Source: Anoxybacillus flavithermus
Lineage (GTDB): Bacteria > Bacillota > Bacilli > Bacillales > Anoxybacillaceae
Assembly: GCF_002742685.1 (NCBI RefSeq)
Contig: NZ_PEDM01000007.1
Coordinates: 1-64,000 of the forward strand
DNA: 64,000 bases
Direction: 5' to 3'
Part shown: positions 62,303 to 64,000 of the stretch, piece by piece
Position numbering within the stretch: position 1 is the stretch's first letter
Layout of the letters: every line of letters begins with the position of its first letter
The notes under the pieces: generated by a model
Databases searched by the model: none
What the model saw: only the letters and a program-made list of their open reading frames with translations
Told to the model about the DNA's origin: nothing
Translations under genes and position numbers: made by a program

Positions 62303-63717
62303 AAAAGAAAGTCGTCATTATTGGCGGTGGAATAACGGGATTGACGGCTGCGTATTACTTGCAAAAAGAAGCGCGCGAAAAACAGTTGCCCATTTCGTGT
62401 GAATTAATTGAAGCGAGTCATCGATTGGGGGGAAAAGTGCAAACGGTGTATCGCGATGGCTTTGTCATTGAGCGCGGGCCAGATTCCTTTTTGGCACGAA
62501 AAATGAGCGCCTCACGCCTCATTCACGAAGTCGGGCTTGAAAAAGAGCTTGTGCATAATACGGCAGGGCAGTCGTACATTCTCGTCAATCGAACGCTTCA
62601 TCCGATTCCAGGCGGAGCGGTGATGGGCATTCCGACGAAGCTTGCACCGTTTGTTATGACGCGCCTCTTTTCTCCGTTTGGCAAGCTTCGGGCCGCTGCT
62701 GACTTTGTTTTGCCACCGTTAAAAACGAAGGGGGACGTATCGCTCGGGCAATTTTTCCGTCGTCGTCTTGGTAATGAAGTTGTTGACCGTCTTATTGAAC
62801 CTTTATTATCAGGCATTTATGCAGGCGATATTGACCAGCTTAGCTTAATGGCAACGTTTCCTCAATATTTCCACTTAGAGCAAAAACACGGAAGTCTTGT
62901 GTTAGGCATGAAGCGGTCGATGCCGAAACAAAAAACGAAACAAAAAAGCGAAAAAGGCATTTTTCAAACGTTAAAAACAGGATTATCGTCTCTTATTGAT
63001 GCGATAGAGCAAAAGTTAGAAAAAGGAACGGTGCATAAAGGGATACGTGTTGAGCGTATCGAAAAAGTCGATGACACATATGTTTTAACGTTAAGCAACG
63101 GGGAGAAAAAAGAAGCGGATAGCGTCATTATTGCTGTTCCTCATCAATCATTGACATCGCTTTTTCCAAATGAAACGATGTTTTCTTCTTTTGAAACGAT
63201 GCCATCTACGTCTGTTGCAACGGTCGCATTAGCGTTTCCGAAAGAAGCGGTAGCAAAAGATATGAACGGAACAGGGTTTGTTGTTTCGCGTGATAGCGAC
63301 TATACGATTACCGCATGTACGTGGACGCATAAAAAATGGCCACATACGACACCAGAAGGCTACGTGTTGCTGCGCTGTTATGTCGGTCGCCCCGGAGATG
63401 AAGCAATTGTCGACCAAACAGACGAAGATATCGTCCAAGTGGTGATGGACGATTTAAATAAAGTGATGAATATTACGATGAATCCGATGTTTTCGATCGT
63501 GACGCGCTGGAAACAATCGATGCCGCAATATACGGTCGGTCATCGCGAGCGAATCGAACGCGTGAAACAAGATATGCAACAACATCTTCCTGGTATCTTT
63601 TTAGCAGGAGGTTCGTATGAAGGGCTTGGGCTTCCAGATTGCATTGATCAAGGAGAAGAAGCGGTAAAAAAAGTGCTGCATTATTTAGCTTATACGAAAG
63701 AAAAGGTGTCATTATAA
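62299..63717 (+). CDS. hemY: Coproporphyrinogen III oxidase HemY (CgoX)
   Basis: 472 residues. FAD motif [15 protein letters not shown] at the N-terminus and C-terminal [19 protein letters not shown] identify HemY. It oxidises coproporphyrinogen III to coproporphyrin III in the coproporphyrin-dependent heme pathway. Confidence 0.95.
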   Translation: MKKKVVIIGGGITGLTAAYYLQKEAREKQLPISCELIEASHRLGGKVQTVYRDGFVIERGPDSFLARKMSASRLIHEVGLEKELVHNTAGQSYILVNRTLHPIPGGAVMGIPTKLAPFVMTRLFSPFGKLRAAADFVLPPLKTKGDVSLGQFFRRRLGNEVVDRLIEPLLSGIYAGDIDQLSLMATFPQYFHLEQKHGSLVLGMKRSMPKQKTKQKSEKGIFQTLKTGLSSLIDAIEQKLEKGTVHKGIRVERIEKVDDTYVLTLSNGEKKEADSVIIAVPHQSLTSLFPNETMFSSFETMPSTSVATVALAFPKEAVAKDMNGTGFVVSRDSDYTITACTWTHKKWPHTTPEGYVLLRCYVGRPGDEAIVDQTDEDIVQVVMDDLNKVMNITMNPMFSIVTRWKQSMPQYTVGHRERIERVKQDMQQHLPGIFLAGGSYEGLGLPDCIDQGEEAVKKVLHYLAYTKEKVSL

Positions 63718-63734
63718 TATAAGGCACCTTTTTT
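63703..63734 (+). terminator. Intrinsic terminator after hemY
   Basis: AAAGGTG and CACCTTT pair across a 15-base loop, followed by TTTTTTT; the stop codon lies in the loop. Confidence 0.7.
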
Positions 63735-63776
63735 TCTTGCGAACATATGCCCATTATGATAAAATAAAAAACGAAA

Positions 63777-63799
63777 TGACCAAAATGTTCATTTAGTCA
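63777..63799 (+). promoter_or_regulatory. Operator candidate upstream of the TetR gene
   Basis: TGAC-C-AAAATGTTCATTT-A-GTCA is an imperfect palindrome just before the ribosome binding site, typical for a TetR autoregulatory site. Confidence 0.5.
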
Positions 63800-63818
63800 A
63801 AATAAAGGATGAACGCCT

Positions 63819-64000
63819 ATGTCAGAAAAAAGAAAACAAATTATTGAAGCGGCAACGAAGTCGTTTTCGCTTTTTGGTTATAAAGCGACGACGATGGATC
63901 AAGTGGCGAAAATGGCCAATGTCGGTAAAGGAACAATTTATACGTTTTTCAAAAGTAAAGAAGAGCTGTTAGAAGAAATTGTTTCTTCGATGATTTGTGA
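63819..64000 (+). CDS. TetR/AcrR family regulator (partial, YhgD-like)
   Basis: The first 60 residues are in the window: MSEKRKQIIEAATKSFSLFG, then the helix-turn-helix TTMDQVAKMANVGKGTIYTFFKSKEELL. AAAGGATG precedes the ATG. B. subtilis yhgD follows hemEHY at the same place. The rest runs off the right edge. Confidence 0.9.
   Translation, partial: MSEKRKQIIEAATKSFSLFGYKATTMDQVAKMANVGKGTIYTFFKSKEELLEEIVSSMIC

Overview
The window is a piece of a low-to-mid GC, endospore-forming Bacillaceae chromosome. Gene content and order follow the Bacillus subtilis yhb, yhc, yhe, yha and yhg neighbourhoods. Together with the persulfide, ECF-thiamine and HflKC genes, this fits a thermophilic Anoxybacillus/Geobacillus-type bacterium; Anoxybacillus is my best guess from protein flavour, not from a search.

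Layout. 1-2.3 kb: a solitary TnpB (IS200/IS605-type) gene with a right-end hairpin, then a strong promoter, three perfect 157-bp tandem units that each carry the 5' half of a tRNA-Gly gene, and one intact tRNA-Gly(UCC). 2.3-9.1 kb: a B3/B4-domain protein, queG, an amidase-domain protein, trmL, and the sporulation-linked prkA and yhbH. 9.2-13.1 kb: a sulfane-sulfur set (rhodanese, TusA-rhodanese fusion, DsrE-like, TusA, TauE/SafE exporter, glutaredoxin, rhodanese-metallo-beta-lactamase fusion). Similar palindromes sit at its promoters, and another lies at a distant rhodanese gene near 59.2 kb. 13.3-23.6 kb: housekeeping genes (Zn peptidase, CNNM/CBS protein, RluA-type synthase, BdbC with a thioredoxin partner, CBS protein, PgcA, SDR, Ogt, HflC/HflK). 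23.7-24.9 kb: an AT-rich accessory pair of secreted or anchored unknowns. 25-32.5 kb: spoVR, a MarR-MFS efflux pair, an alpha-glucosidase, a PepSY protein and an rRNA methyltransferase. 32.6-40.8 kb: a TPP-riboswitch thiamine operon (tenA, ykoEDC, tenI, thiO, thiS, thiG, thiF, thiD). 41-46 kb: a second CNNM protein, an ABC-ATPase remnant, an alpha/beta SASP gene preceded by a tRNA-like structure with an encoded CCA end, msmX and a PucR-type regulator. 46-64 kb: yheB, yheA, a HAD protein, hemZ, yhzD, serC, TRAP-regulated trpP, hpr, yhaI, prsA, hit, ecsAB, an M20 amidohydrolase, a rhodanese, hmoB, hemE-hemH-hemY and the start of a TetR regulator.

The genes form coherent modules. PrkA, YhbH and SpoVR are a known co-occurring sporulation trio, and prkA and spoVR both have sigma-E-like promoter sequences here. 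The sulfur genes together would move, detoxify and export persulfide-derived sulfur. The thiamine operon takes up and salvages HMP and makes the thiazole moiety. The hem genes make coproheme by the Gram-positive route, beside a heme-degrading monooxygenase. Several short proteins (27-61 aa) with excellent ribosome binding sites lie between the larger genes.

The most unusual parts are the tRNA-Gly half-gene array (1685-2155), the tRNA-like element upstream of the spore-protein gene (42890-42959), and a structured gene-free stretch between hit and ecsA (about 55665-55975).
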